The notes beneath the pieces are model-generated. The model was not told where the DNA came from, made no database searches, and worked only from the letters and a program-made list of their open reading frames with translations. Of a DNA stretch of 64,000 nt, positions 20,262 through 29,836 are shown one piece after another (the first letter of the stretch is position 1; each line of letters starts with the position of its first letter). The translations under genes were made by a program, and so were the position numbers. Source of the DNA: Nostoc favosum CHAB5714 (GTDB lineage Bacteria > Cyanobacteriota > Cyanobacteriia > Cyanobacteriales > Nostocaceae); NCBI RefSeq assembly GCF_020829495.1, contig NZ_JAIVFQ010000002.1, forward strand, positions 247,569 to 311,568. The letters run 5' to 3'.

Positions 20262-20375
20262 GAAAAATAGTTAGGAGTTAAAAGTTAAAAGTTAGGAGTT
20301 AGGAGTTAGAAGTTTGGAGTTTGGAGTTAGAAGTTTTAATTCCTCACTCATCACTCCTCACTCCTCACTTTTCCC
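20262..20375. repeat. Heptamer tandem repeats (AGTTAGG/AAAGTTA type)
   Basis: AAAGTTA, GGAGTTA and GAAGTTT units repeat every seven bases from 20266 to about 20337, then CTCACTC-type units follow to 20370. These are the short tandem repeats typical of Nostoc intergenic DNA. The block lies between the convergent caspase-like and Mo-nitrogenase-C genes. Confidence 0.8.
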
Positions 20376-20753
20376 TCAGCAGTACTGTGATACATCTTCG
20401 CCACATTCGTCGGCTAGATAGCACATTGCTCGGAAACGCAAACCAACCACTTCTTCATATAAGGGGTTGAGCTTGCACATGGGCGGAATGTGAAACAAGG
20501 TTTTCCCAAATAATTTGACATCTCGCTCAAAGGGACACTGAGATGGAATCAGCTTACACAAACGGTGAGCTAGTTGGCGATCGCGGACTTGAATGTTTTC
20601 TAAACGCTGCCGTAGGGGTTGGAGAATATCCCAGTAAGGCTTGGAAACAGAACGGTTTAGCTGGGTTACTTGATGGTCACTAGTCTCTGCTTGATTGATT
20701 GATACCCAGCTTGCCAGAAAAATCTTTTTTGTGGTATTGTCGAATACCTTCAT
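20376..20753 (-). CDS. Mo-dependent nitrogenase C-terminal family protein
   Basis: This 125-residue protein has the recognised cyanobacterial pattern PLRQRLENIQVRDRQLAHRLCKLIPSQCPFERD followed by PPMCKLNPLYEE and FRAMCYLADECGED. The Cys at CKLIPSQC, MCKLNP, MCYLADEC and the terminal Cys could bind metal. The family was named from a domain linked to Mo-nitrogenase genes but also occurs alone in non-nif contexts, so no nitrogenase role can be claimed. No nif gene is nearby. The gene has its own long upstream region. Confidence 0.85.
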   Translation of the reverse strand: MKVFDNTTKKIFLASWVSINQAETSDHQVTQLNRSVSKPYWDILQPLRQRLENIQVRDRQLAHRLCKLIPSQCPFERDVKLFGKTLFHIPPMCKLNPLYEEVVGLRFRAMCYLADECGEDVSQYC

Positions 20754-20895
20754 GGTTAATCCTCTGTGTTGTTGAGGTTATTCATCTTTTGAATGAATAT
20801 ATACAACGTGGCAACGAACTTTCCCGGAAAAATCGCGTTCTGACTGCGATATAATGTAATACCTGATTAGCCACTTAAGTCAGAACCTAATTTAT

Positions 20896-20972
20896 TACTA
20901 CGTCAAGTTAATCGCAATTTTCTGGGGATCGGTAGTGTAATATTACGATCTTGTTCATAACTTGATGTAGTT
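20896..20972. repeat. Nested inverted repeat in the gap before the anion permease
   Basis: CTACGTCAAGTTA (20898-20910) pairs with TAACTTGATGTAG (20958-20970) with one mismatch. Inside, GATCG (20929) pairs with CGATC (20946) around GTAATATTAC, itself a palindrome. This is a large two-level stem, consistent with a small mobile element or cruciform. The rest of 20754-21280 holds no gene. GGCTGAAAGCC (about 21192) is a further short hairpin near the permease start. Confidence 0.55.
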
Positions 20973-21280
20973 TAAATTTTAATAAAGACATCCGTCATTG
21001 GATAGGTTTTATTGTAACATTTACAGAACTTAATATTAGATATTTTTGAGAACATTTTTGCTAAGTATAAATATCAGTAATACCCTAGCAGGCGTCTTTC
21101 CTTCCCGTATTCTTACTTCCCCACGTAAGTGCGTCCTGTTCATTGCTGGCTGAATACTGTAGAAGTAGAGAGAAGTCTGTAGATGCTACTGCGGCTGAAA
21201 GCCAGGTAGGTTGGCTTCCTCAGTAGATGCAGAGCCGATATTCATGAAACATCGGTCGTCGCCAACTCTCGGTAAAGAAA

Positions 21281-22477
21281 GTGATTTTTCTCCAATTTGC
21301 AATCTATAGCGTCTTAGGGCTAACTTATCTGGGGTTAGCATTGGGCTACATTCCTGGTTTACGCATGAACCGCGCCACCATCGCTTTGGTCGGTTCTGCA
21401 TTTTTAATTGCTTTAGGTGTTCTGAATTTACAGGAAGCATGGCAGGCTATTGAGGCCAATACCATCGTATTTCTGTTGAGCATGATGGTAGTTAATGCCA
21501 ACCTATCCTATGCAGGGTTTTTTAGGCGATCGCTGTCGGTGATATTGAGTATCACTCGCAGTCCTTTAGGTTTGTTGATTGCTTTAACTTTTGGTAGTGG
21601 TATTCTCTCCGCCTTTTTTCTCAATGACACTCTGGCGCTGATTTTTACACCCTTAACCTTGAGCCTGACACTAGCTTTGGGTTTAAATCCGATTCCTTAT
21701 TTACTAGCGATCGCAGGTGCAACTAATATAGGCTCGGTAGCAACTTTGAGCGGTAATCCCCAAAATATCCTGATTGGCTCCTTTTCAGGTATCTCCTATC
21801 TAGATTTTTTGCGTGTATTGACCCCAGTTGCCCTAGTAGGCTTGGTAATTCAAGTAATATTACTGTGGCTACTTTACCCAGATGTCCGCTCAGTCAAACC
21901 TTGCCAACAGGTAACAGTTGGCAATCAACGTATTTTTAAACCCTTATTTAAAAAAACATTAGTCATTACAATTGGGTTACTAATTGCATTTACTATCGGT
22001 TTACCGTTAGGGGAGTCTGCTTTAGTTGCTGCTAGCTTGTTGCTAATCACTCGGCGGATTAAACCGCAACGCATTTTGCAAAAGGTAGATTGGAATCTGC
22101 TGGTAATGTTTTCTGGATTGTTTATCCTGACACGAGTCACGCAAAAGTTGAATTTGCTCCAGCCATTTACCCATGCAATCAACTCTGCTGCGAGTTTTTT
22201 GGGTGTAACTGTTGTTTTATCTAACTTAATTTCTAATGTGCCTGCTGTACTTCTGCTGCATCCCCTAGTTCCTCCAGGTGACACTAAGTATTGGCTATTG
22301 TTGGCAGCTGGATCAACTTTGGCTGGTAATTTGACATTGTTTGGTTCAGTTGCCAACTTGATAGTTGTAGAAGCTGCTGCTGATTTAGGTTACAAGCTAA
22401 CTTTTTGGGAACATCTAAGGTTTGGAGCGCCGTTAACAGTGTGTACTTTAGTTCTAGTATACCTCTGGGTTCATTGA
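21281..22477 (+). CDS. SLC13/ArsB-type anion permease
   Basis: This 398-residue membrane protein starts at a GTG. About ten hydrophobic helices are visible, with a pseudo-duplicated ion-transporter arrangement: FFLNDTLALIFTPLTL with NDT in the first half and VVLSNLISNVPAVLLLHPL with SNVPA in the second, the hallmarks of the CitM/ArsB/NhaD superfamily. GATNIGSVATLSGNPQN and GSTLAGNLTLFGSVANLIV are the paired substrate loops. It probably moves an inorganic or organic anion with Na+ or H+. The substrate cannot be told. There is no partner ATPase and no arsenic genes are near. Confidence 0.88.
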   Translation: MIFLQFAIYSVLGLTYLGLALGYIPGLRMNRATIALVGSAFLIALGVLNLQEAWQAIEANTIVFLLSMMVVNANLSYAGFFRRSLSVILSITRSPLGLLIALTFGSGILSAFFLNDTLALIFTPLTLSLTLALGLNPIPYLLAIAGATNIGSVATLSGNPQNILIGSFSGISYLDFLRVLTPVALVGLVIQVILLWLLYPDVRSVKPCQQVTVGNQRIFKPLFKKTLVITIGLLIAFTIGLPLGESALVAASLLLITRRIKPQRILQKVDWNLLVMFSGLFILTRVTQKLNLLQPFTHAINSAASFLGVTVVLSNLISNVPAVLLLHPLVPPGDTKYWLLLAAGSTLAGNLTLFGSVANLIVVEAAADLGYKLTFWEHLRFGAPLTVCTLVLVYLWVH

Positions 22478-22542
22478 GAAACCATAAAATTTAATACAAC
22501 AAGAAACCATATACTCATCTACAAAAACTAACGTGTCTAGGG

Positions 22543-22620
22543 ATGAGTGTAGAACAGATTGCTCAACAACTCAATGTTGATGTAGAAGCTGTTCAGCTTG
22601 CCGCACAGCAGAGTGCATAG
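22543..22620 (+). pseudogene. C-terminal tail of an Rpn-type nuclease/transposase
   Basis: A 25-codon frame reads MSVEQIAQQLNVDVEAVQL then stops. It matches the short C-terminal helix pair (LSVEQIAQ...LD.E.V) that ends many cyanobacterial Rpn/PD-(D/E)XK transposase-like proteins, preceded in frame by LTCLG. Nothing of the nuclease domain remains upstream, where the permease gene ends at 22477. It is a gene remnant. Confidence 0.6.
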
Positions 22621-22755
22621 AAGTAAGCGCAGGCTTTTTGACAGTAAGTTTTACAACTTTTTTTTGGGACTAGTTTTTTGCAATGATTTTTCTCTCAATC
22701 TCACGCCAAAGCGCAAAGACGTTAGAAAAATTCTACGTCTCTGCGCCTCTGTGTT

Positions 22756-22892
22756 AGGACTTACGCAAGAAACCTCTTAAACTCCTATTCCTCCGTGTCG
22801 CGCCAGTTGCTTCAAGTCGGGGAACCCGCCCAACGCACTGGCTTCTTTGCGTCCTCTGTGGTTCGACTTTCCGTTACCTGTGCGTAAGTCCT
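22756..22892. repeat. Inverted-repeat element, AGGACTTACGCA family
   Basis: AGGACTTACGCA (22756-22767) and TGCGTAAGTCCT (22881-22892) form perfect 12-bp terminal inverted repeats around 113 bases without coding sequence. A related copy is at 56540-56657, and a half copy (AGGACTTACGCC) precedes 59278. The flanks do not show a convincing target duplication. Bases 22621-22755 before it contain generic repeat sequence (about 22705-22750) and no gene. Confidence 0.75.
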
Positions 22893-22919
22893 GTGTGTGA
22901 AATTTTTACCTTAAATTCC

Positions 22920-24692
22920 CTACGATGCTACCTGAGCAGCAGTCCGAGTCCGCCGTCTTCTGCCATCGGCAACTTTCACAGGTGGCTCATCAGGAATTTG
23001 CATCAACAAAGTCACAGATGGCTGACATTGCAATTCTCGACGGATGGAACGTTGCAATTCTCGTTCTAAAGTTCCTTGCAATCCACCCCAGTCTATATCT
23101 GCTACTTGACCTTCGCCAGGAGCAAATTCTGTCCAGCGCACAGTGAGAATTTCTTCAATCCGTTGTTTTACCCAGGTTTGTAGGAGCGATCGCTCTACAC
23201 TTGTAACTACACCCCGTAGGTGAGTTTCTGGTTTTGCCAACAGTTTACCATTCCAATCAATGGCAGCTGCGATCGTAATAATGCCTTCTGAAGCCATGCG
23301 TTGCCGTTCTTGTAAAACTTTGGCACTTACCATACCCGAACTAGTAGTATCCACCAATTCGATACCAGATGGCACTTTACCAGCGACGCGAATAGCATCT
23401 TCAGTCAGTTCGACAATATCACCATTCTGAATAATGATCATGTTTTCTGCGGGAATGCCCATACTCTGAGCCGTTTCTGCGTGCTTCACTAGCATCCGAT
23501 GTTCGCCGTGAAATGGCACAAAGAACTTGGGTCGAGTTAAGGCAATCATCAGCTTTTGTTCTTCCTGACAGCCGTGACCGGATACGTGAATCCCTTTATC
23601 CCGCCCATAGACCACTTTTGCACCCTGAATCATCAATTTATCAATGGTGTTGACTACTGCGATCGTATTTCCGGGAATTGGGTTAGCAGAGAATACTACC
23701 GTATCTCCTTCGCGGATTTTGATGTGAGGATGTTCTTTGTTGGCAATGCGGGTCATTGCTGCCATCGTTTCACCCTGAGAACCTGTAGTTAAAATCAGTA
23801 CTTTTTCATCAGGTAGATTGCGGACTGCGTGCAATGGTTGCAGCAGATTATCTTCACACTTGATGTAACCTAAATTACGGGCATGAGCAATCAAGTTCAG
23901 CATCGAACGCCCCACAATCGTCACTACACGGTTTTGCTTCTTGGCGATATCCAAAATCATGTTGATGCGATGCACGCTGGAAGCAAAGGTAGTGACAAAT
24001 AATCGCCCAGTGGCTTGACTAAATACTCTCTCAAGATTGGGATAAACTGAACGTTCCGAAGGTGTAAACCCTGGTATCTCAGCGTTAGTAGAATCACTAA
24101 GGAGGCAAAGAACGCCTTTTTCACCATGTTCTGCTAACCGTTGCAAGTCAAACTTTTCCCCATCCACTGGGGTATGGTCAATTTTAAAATCCCCTGTGTG
24201 AATGACTACACCAAGGGGAGTATGAATGGCAACAGTAAAACTATCAGCAATGGAGTGGGTATTACGGATATATTCAACTAAAAAGTTTTTGCCAATCCGC
24301 ACCACATCGCGTGGTAGAACTGTTCTGATTTCTGTGCGATCGCGGACTCCAGCTTCTTCTAATTTACCCTCTAGCATTGCCATTGCTAGTCTGGGCCCAT
24401 AAATCACGGGGATATCAAATTGCTTAAGATGGAAAGCAATTCCGCCAATATGGTCTTCATGACCGTGAGTAACGATCATCCCTTTAATTTTGTGGCGATT
24501 TTCCCGCAGATAGGTCGTATCTGGCAGAACAATATTTACTCCATGCATCGCCTCTGTGGGAAAAGCCAATCCTGCATCTAACAGGATAATTTCATCATCA
24601 TACTCAAAAAGACAGGTATTTTTCCCAATTTCGTGCAAACCGCCCAAAGGAATAATTTTCAAGGCGGAATTATTAGCTTCGTTTTTAGCCAT
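22920..24692 (-). CDS. rnj: Ribonuclease J
   Basis: This 590-residue metallo-beta-lactamase/beta-CASP nuclease matures and degrades RNA with 5'-exo and endo activity. Metal motif THGHEDHIGG places His76, His78, Asp80 and His81. HTGDFKIDHTP, TNAEIPG, the beta-CASP SSVHRINMI part and SGHGCQEEQK / PFHGEHRML follow in order. The C-terminal arm (about 450-590) includes a basic tail (GRRRRTRTA). An AAGGAGAAA ribosome site lies just before the ATG. It is last in the asd-dapA-rnj unit, an arrangement found in cyanobacteria, 279 bases after dapA. Confidence 0.95.
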   Translation of the reverse strand: MAKNEANNSALKIIPLGGLHEIGKNTCLFEYDDEIILLDAGLAFPTEAMHGVNIVLPDTTYLRENRHKIKGMIVTHGHEDHIGGIAFHLKQFDIPVIYGPRLAMAMLEGKLEEAGVRDRTEIRTVLPRDVVRIGKNFLVEYIRNTHSIADSFTVAIHTPLGVVIHTGDFKIDHTPVDGEKFDLQRLAEHGEKGVLCLLSDSTNAEIPGFTPSERSVYPNLERVFSQATGRLFVTTFASSVHRINMILDIAKKQNRVVTIVGRSMLNLIAHARNLGYIKCEDNLLQPLHAVRNLPDEKVLILTTGSQGETMAAMTRIANKEHPHIKIREGDTVVFSANPIPGNTIAVVNTIDKLMIQGAKVVYGRDKGIHVSGHGCQEEQKLMIALTRPKFFVPFHGEHRMLVKHAETAQSMGIPAENMIIIQNGDIVELTEDAIRVAGKVPSGIELVDTTSSGMVSAKVLQERQRMASEGIITIAAAIDWNGKLLAKPETHLRGVVTSVERSLLQTWVKQRIEEILTVRWTEFAPGEGQVADIDWGGLQGTLERELQRSIRRELQCQPSVTLLMQIPDEPPVKVADGRRRRTRTAAQVAS

Positions 24693-24971
24693 TTTCTCCT
24701 TAGATTGTTACTTGTGGTTAATTTAGTTGATAGTTAACGAACTTATATTTAAGACAACATTATTTGTTTCTTAATTCAGTCCCAAAGCAATCAAGTTTTA
24801 ATTGAAGATTTCAATTTTTTATTCAATAAAATCGACTGTACACTGAAGAATTTATAGTATGTCTATCAGTCCTAGCACAGATTTTTAAATTGCAACTTAT
24901 GAACAATTATGAACATTGTTTATATGTATCTTTAGAAAGTAGCCGATTAACAGCGCTTAACCAGATGGTGA

Positions 24972-25856
24972 CTAGATTAAACTAAGTTCTTTCAGAACCG
25001 CTTCTAACTTTTGACTTACTTCTAAATCAGCTTCACATAGGGGCGGACGAGTTAAACCAACCTCCCAACCTTGAAGTTTCAGTGCTTTTTTCACTGGAAT
25101 GGGGTTTGAAGTGAGAAATAAAGCTTTAAATAACGGGAAGAGTTGGAGATGAATATTGCTGGCTACCTCAATTTTCCCCGCCCTAAAAGCTTGAATCATC
25201 TGCTGTAGTTGGTTTCCTACCAGATGAGAAGCCACACTTACCACGCCCTTTGCCCCGATCGCTAACAAGGGCAAAGTCATGTAATCATCACCAGAGTAGA
25301 TGTCAAATTCTTTTGGTGTCAAGCGACGAATTTCGCTTGCCTGATCTATACTACCAGTGGATTCTTTAATCCCGACAATATTGCTAACCTCAGCTAACCG
25401 GGCAACTGTTTCTGGCTGAAGGTTTTGTCCGGTACGACCAGGTACATTGTATAACAACAACGGTAAGTCGGGACAGGCTTGTGCTATCGCCTGAAAGTGC
25501 GCTTCCAATCCCGCTTGTGGCGGTTTGTTGTAATAAGGGACAACTTGTAAGGAACCGTGTACTCCTATTTTAGACGCTTTTTGGGTGGCTGCGATCGCTT
25601 CTTTGGTGGAATTTGAACCACAACCTGCGATTACCTTGGCTTTTCCTGCCACGGAGTGCAATACCTCGACAAACAGCTGGTACTCCTCATCCCAACTTAG
25701 GGTAGGGGATTCCCCGGTTGTGCCGCACACCACCAATGTATCTGTTCCGTTGTTAGCTAGATGTGCTGCCAGTTCTGCCGCTACATCATAATCTACACTA
25801 CCGTCTGCTTTAAACGGCGTAATCATAGCGGTTAAAACATTGCCAAAATCTCCCAC
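24972..25856 (-). CDS. dapA: 4-hydroxy-tetrahydrodipicolinate synthase
   Basis: This 294-residue enzyme condenses pyruvate with aspartate semialdehyde, the first step of the lysine/diaminopimelate branch. Lys164 (GIKESTGS) forms the Schiff base, Tyr136 ([10 protein letters not shown]) acts in proton relay, and [11 protein letters not shown] (44-54) binds substrate. It starts at GTG (GTGGGAGATTTT) behind a GGAG at a 10-base spacing. asd, whose product is its substrate source, lies 133 bases upstream in the same direction. Length and motifs are typical of the family. Confidence 0.97.
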   Translation of the reverse strand: MGDFGNVLTAMITPFKADGSVDYDVAAELAAHLANNGTDTLVVCGTTGESPTLSWDEEYQLFVEVLHSVAGKAKVIAGCGSNSTKEAIAATQKASKIGVHGSLQVVPYYNKPPQAGLEAHFQAIAQACPDLPLLLYNVPGRTGQNLQPETVARLAEVSNIVGIKESTGSIDQASEIRRLTPKEFDIYSGDDYMTLPLLAIGAKGVVSVASHLVGNQLQQMIQAFRAGKIEVASNIHLQLFPLFKALFLTSNPIPVKKALKLQGWEVGLTRPPLCEADLEVSQKLEAVLKELSLI

Positions 25857-25989
25857 CCTGTTTTCACTCCTGATTACCCATGTTTTTATATCTTGGTGGT
25901 TTTCTATTGTAATAACCTATGTGCAAATTTCTTTCAACAGTAATTTGCACATTTTCTCTTTTTCATTAGTTGTTTCTTTTTACTAATGA

Positions 25990-27033
25990 CTAGCTTGAAA
26001 CGTAAGCTTTAGCAGGTTTGAGTAGATTTTTTTCTACCAGCAATTCGGCGATTTGTACTGCATTTAATGCTGCGCCTTTGCGGATTTGGTCACCACACAA
26101 CCATAATTCCAAGCCACAGGGATGAGAAATATCTTGACGAATTCTTCCCACTAAAACTTCATCTTTACCAGTTGCTTCAATTGGCATCGGAAAATGGTTA
26201 GTTTCCCAATCTTCTACCAACTTCACTCCAGGGGAGGAATTTAAAATTTCTCTGGCTTCCTCTGCACTAAAGGGAGTCTCAAATTCTAAATTAATGGCTT
26301 CTGAGTGGGCCCGGAGTACGGGAACCCGTATACAGGTTGCAGTGATTCTGATTTGCTGCGTACCAAATATTTTTCGGGTTTCGTTGACCATTTTCATTTC
26401 TTCCTCACAATAACCCAAATCGTTTAATGGTGAGTTATGCGGGAATAAATTAAATGCCAGTGGGTAAGGCAATACCTCAGCAACTGGCGGCTGTCCTTGT
26501 AGTATAGCGCTTGTTTGCCTTTTGACTTCTGCCATTGCTCTAGCACCAGCACCACTAGCAGATTGGTAGGTTGCGGCTACGATGCGTTGCACTGGTTTTA
26601 TTTTATGCAATGGCCAGACTGCCACAGCCATTAAAATTGTCGTACAGTTGGGGTTGGCAATAATGCCTTGGTGATTAGCTGCGGCTTGTGGATTCACCTC
26701 TGGCACTACTAAGGGAACTTCCGGGTTCATCCGAAAGGCACTGGAGTTATCAATTACCACTGCACCCTTTTCGACGGCTATTGCTGCCCAAGCTTTGGAT
26801 GTGGAACCACCCGCACTAGCTAGTACTATATCCACATTTTCAAAGGCGCGATCGCTCACTGCCTCTATTGGTATATTTTCCCCTTTAAAGCGCAGCGATC
26901 GACCTACACTCCGCTCTGATGCCAATAACTTCAAGTCAGCAATTGGAAAATTACGGATTTCTAATAATTCCAGCAACTCTGTGCCAACGGCACCAGTCGC
27001 ACCCAAAATAGCTACACGATAGGATTTAGACAA
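25990..27033 (-). CDS. asd: Aspartate-semialdehyde dehydrogenase
   Basis: This 347-residue NADPH enzyme makes aspartate semialdehyde for lysine, threonine and methionine. It has ILGATGAVGTELL for the cofactor, nucleophile Cys130 (ANPNCTTI) and SGAGARAM before the hinge. I place the start at TTG 27033, giving MSKSYRVAILGATG, because AAAGGAGGA (27041-27049) sits seven bases before it. The GTG six bases earlier would be only one base from that site, and the TTG at 27066 precedes it. The product feeds DapA, encoded next. Homoserine-branch genes are not adjacent. Confidence 0.95.
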   Translation of the reverse strand: MSKSYRVAILGATGAVGTELLELLEIRNFPIADLKLLASERSVGRSLRFKGENIPIEAVSDRAFENVDIVLASAGGSTSKAWAAIAVEKGAVVIDNSSAFRMNPEVPLVVPEVNPQAAANHQGIIANPNCTTILMAVAVWPLHKIKPVQRIVAATYQSASGAGARAMAEVKRQTSAILQGQPPVAEVLPYPLAFNLFPHNSPLNDLGYCEEEMKMVNETRKIFGTQQIRITATCIRVPVLRAHSEAINLEFETPFSAEEAREILNSSPGVKLVEDWETNHFPMPIEATGKDEVLVGRIRQDISHPCGLELWLCGDQIRKGAALNAVQIAELLVEKNLLKPAKAYVSS

Positions 27034-27040
27034 ACTCACT

Positions 27041-27049
27041 TCCTCCTTT
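27041..27049 (-). promoter_or_regulatory. Strong ribosome binding site deciding the asd start
   Basis: AAAGGAGGA on the minus strand, unusually complete for a cyanobacterium, sits seven bases upstream of TTG 27033. It rules out the longer start at 27066 and makes the in-between GTG unlikely. Confidence 0.75.
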
Positions 27050-27921
27050 AAGAGGTTTTTTTGCAATTTGGAACAGTTGAAGATTTATTTATATTTAAAT
27101 GGCGATCGTACTCTCTAGATGCATTTTGAATAAATTTAGATTTTTCTGTAATTTAGTCTATACTCTGTTGATTTCTAAATATTGAATACATTTATTTTCT
27201 TGGTTATTTAAAAATTTAAGTTATGTTGCACTCTACAACAATGGTTACCCCATTTTCCATCGATTTCAACTATATATTATTATACAACAAACAGCCATTT
27301 AACAGAAAACTGGAGATATCTGCACTTAGGCGTTTCATAGGCATCTCACTTGTAATGCGACCGAACGTCTTAGTTTCAAAGTTGCTTACCAAAATGATAA
27401 ATATACTATGATCGAAGCGGATAAAACCAGCACAGTATAAAACTGAGCTATACGGTTAGGTAATAGATGCGCTCTTGTACCACAACTTAATAATAGCTAG
27501 GCTCAATACTATAACTTTAACTTGGGAGTACTAACCAGTCGCTGAGAACAAGGATATCACGGCGTTAGCCCACTGAATAATTAATTCCTAAGTTTCAGAG
27601 GGAGTGGGGAGTGGGGAGTGGAGATGAGGGAGCAGGGGGAGAAAGAATAACTAATGCAATGCCCAATGCCCAATGCCCCATGCATGCCCCATGCCCTATT
27701 CCCAATGCCCCCATTAACTAAATTGTTATGAAGGTAAAATGTCAAGTCCTTGGTGATTGGCAGTAAACTGGATCTTTGCCCCAGGACAAACATCCATCCT
27801 TGGATGTCATAAAGCCTTTTGGCATCCCATTCCCTTAAGACACATCAAGCCATAAACGCAAACAATTATTGCATCTTGTGTGTACTTGGAGTATAAAATA
27901 CCAGAAAACTAGAGACGAAGC
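27050..27921. other. Long divergent intergenic region (asd / tig)
   Basis: About 870 bases separate the asd and tig starts. It is AT-rich from 27070 to 27420. At 27595-27720 there is a repeat block: GTGGGGA units, GGGGGAG, then ATGCCCA heptamers. Between 27420 and 27590 lies a moderately G+C-rich stretch without ORF, where a small RNA would be possible, but I could not match it to a family. A 62-codon frame at 27223-27411 has no supporting feature. Confidence 0.5.
27597..27716. repeat. STRR block (GTGGGGA / ATGCCCA heptamers)
   Basis: GAGTGGG units from 27600 to 27645 are followed by ATGCCCA and TGCCCCA units from 27655 to 27714. The same two-part composition occurs between groES and groEL and after tig. 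Confidence 0.8.
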
Positions 27922-29373
27922 ATGAAAGTTACCCAGGAAAAACTTCCCGCCAGCCAAATTGGCCTGGAAATAGAGATTACGCCGGAAATTACCAAGCAAA
28001 CTTACGAACAGGTCATTAAAAACTTAGCGAGTACTGCCAATATTCCTGGGTTTCGTAAAGGCAAAGTGCCTCGGCCAATATTGCTACAACGGCTGGGTAC
28101 AACTCGTATCAAGGCAGCAGCGCTGGAAGAACTAATTCAAGACGGCATTGAGCAAGCGGTTAAACAAGAAGCTATCCCGGCAATAGGTCAGCCGCAATTG
28201 CGCTCCTCCTTTGAGGATTTAATTAAGAATTATGAACCTGGAAAACCTCTGACAATTTTGGCTGCTGTCGATGTAGAACCAGAAGTAAATTTAGTTCAGT
28301 ACACTGATTTACAAGCTAAGGCTGAAGAAGTCAAGTACGATCCAGAACGAGTAGACGCAAACCTTGACAAGGAACGTCAAGAATTGGCGACATTGATTCC
28401 TGTGGAAGGACGTGCAGCCCAAATCGGTGATATTGCCGTAGTCGATTTTAAAGGTGTATTCTCCAAAGTCGAGGGCGAAGACGAAACAGCTGAACCAGAA
28501 CCGATTCCCGGAGCCGAAGCAACTGATTTTCAAGTTGAGTTGCAGGAAGATAAGTTTATTCCAGGCTTTATTTCGGGAATAGTGGGGATGAATCCTGAAG
28601 AAACCAAAGAAATTGCGGCACAGTTCCCAGATCCTTATGCTAATGAAGATTTAGCTGGAAAAGCGGCAACTTTCACAGTGACCCTCAAAGAACTGAAGGA
28701 AAAGGAACTACCAGAAGTAAATGACGATTTCGCCCAAGAAATCAGCGATTTTGAAACCTTAGAGGAGTTACGCGCTTCTTTGGTAGAGCAATATCAAAAA
28801 GAGGCGGACGACAAAACAAAAACAAATAAACAGGAAGCGTTGTTAACAGAACTGCTCAAGCACGTAGAAGTTGACTTACCAGCAACCATGATTGAGCAAG
28901 AAGTGGATGCAATGCTAACGCAAACAGCAATGCGTCTGTCTCAGCAGGGATTAGATGTGAGGAAGTTGTTTACTACAGATATTATTCCTCAATTGCGGGA
29001 GCGATCGCGCACTGAGGCAATTGAACGCATCAAACGCTCTTTGTCATTGCGTGAAGTCGGTAAACGCGAATCTATCCAGGTAACACCAGAAGAAATTGCA
29101 ACCAGAGTCACAGAACTTTTGGAACAGTACCCAGAGGAGCAAGACGTTGATGAAGATAAACTGCGCTCAATCGTGGAAAACGAACTATTAACCGAAAAAA
29201 CCATCGATTGGCTCTTAGAACACTCTTCAGTTGAACTTGTACCCGAAGGCTCCTTGAATCCCATAGAGGAAACAGAAGCCGCAGAATCAGATGCTAATGC
29301 TGATGCTGATGCTGATGCACCTCAGACAGAGGAAGAAACCAGCGAAACTTCGACAGAAGTCACAGAAGAATAA
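27922..29373 (+). CDS. tig: Trigger factor, ribosome-bound chaperone/prolyl isomerase
   Basis: This 483-residue protein is a ribosome-associated folding factor. The N-terminal ribosome-binding domain has the signature PGFRKGKVPRPIL (about 43-55). The FKBP-like domain begins near 165 (GDIAVVDFKGVF) and is followed by the long helical C-terminal arm. The tail (about 455-483) is a run of Glu, Ala, Asp and Thr including an ADADADAD tract, coded by a short GATGCT repeat at 29290-29317. It is first in the tig-clpP-clpX order, a well-known bacterial folding-proteolysis cluster. Confidence 0.96.
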   Translation: MKVTQEKLPASQIGLEIEITPEITKQTYEQVIKNLASTANIPGFRKGKVPRPILLQRLGTTRIKAAALEELIQDGIEQAVKQEAIPAIGQPQLRSSFEDLIKNYEPGKPLTILAAVDVEPEVNLVQYTDLQAKAEEVKYDPERVDANLDKERQELATLIPVEGRAAQIGDIAVVDFKGVFSKVEGEDETAEPEPIPGAEATDFQVELQEDKFIPGFISGIVGMNPEETKEIAAQFPDPYANEDLAGKAATFTVTLKELKEKELPEVNDDFAQEISDFETLEELRASLVEQYQKEADDKTKTNKQEALLTELLKHVEVDLPATMIEQEVDAMLTQTAMRLSQQGLDVRKLFTTDIIPQLRERSRTEAIERIKRSLSLREVGKRESIQVTPEEIATRVTELLEQYPEEQDVDEDKLRSIVENELLTEKTIDWLLEHSSVELVPEGSLNPIEETEAAESDANADADADAPQTEEETSETSTEVTEE

Positions 29374-29836
29374 TTAAAAATCCCACAGCCATGAGTTCAC
29401 CAGTTCTGAGTTAAAGTACTGGTGAAATGGGTAAGGTAAGGGAGATGAGGGAGCAGGGGGAGCAGGGGGAGCAGGGGGAGCAGGGGAGGCAGGGGGAGAA
29501 GAACTATTAATTATTGTCCAATGCCCAATAGTTCTCTTCTTAGGCAACGCCTTCGGCTTCTCTACGAGACGCACTCGCGTTCGCTCAGTACAAGTGCCCA
29601 ATGCCCCATGACTCTTGACTCCTCAAAACTCAGTAATAAAGGCAGAATAATTCAAGAATTAATGAATTTTCAGCAAATTGTGACACATGTTATCGCCTGA
29701 GCTTGATACTGTGTTACACGAGAGGAAATTATATGAGGCATAATGGTTAACACGTACCTATAAAAATCCCATTCGTCGAAAAGGCAGCATCTGCTGCTGA
29801 AACATTTGTCCTAAATTATCGTCAAAGAAAGCTTGT
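29374..29836. repeat. Repeat-filled gap between tig and clpP
   Basis: GGGGGAGCA octamers repeat five times at about 29453-29490. They are followed by CCAATGCCCAAT units and by a G+C-rich hairpin-prone stretch (GGCAACGCCTTCGGCTTCTC near 29545, then GCGTTCGCTCAGTACAAGTGCCC). From 29611 to 29836 there is unique AT-rich DNA where a clpP promoter would lie. No gene was found here. Confidence 0.65.

Noticed and set aside
20376..20753. Considered evidence for a nif cluster
   Set aside because: The Mo-nitrogenase C-terminal family also occurs away from nif genes, and no nif gene is in the window.
27223..27411. 62-codon plus frame upstream of tig
   Set aside because: AT-rich, no ribosome site, composition like non-coding DNA; listed within the intergenic region.
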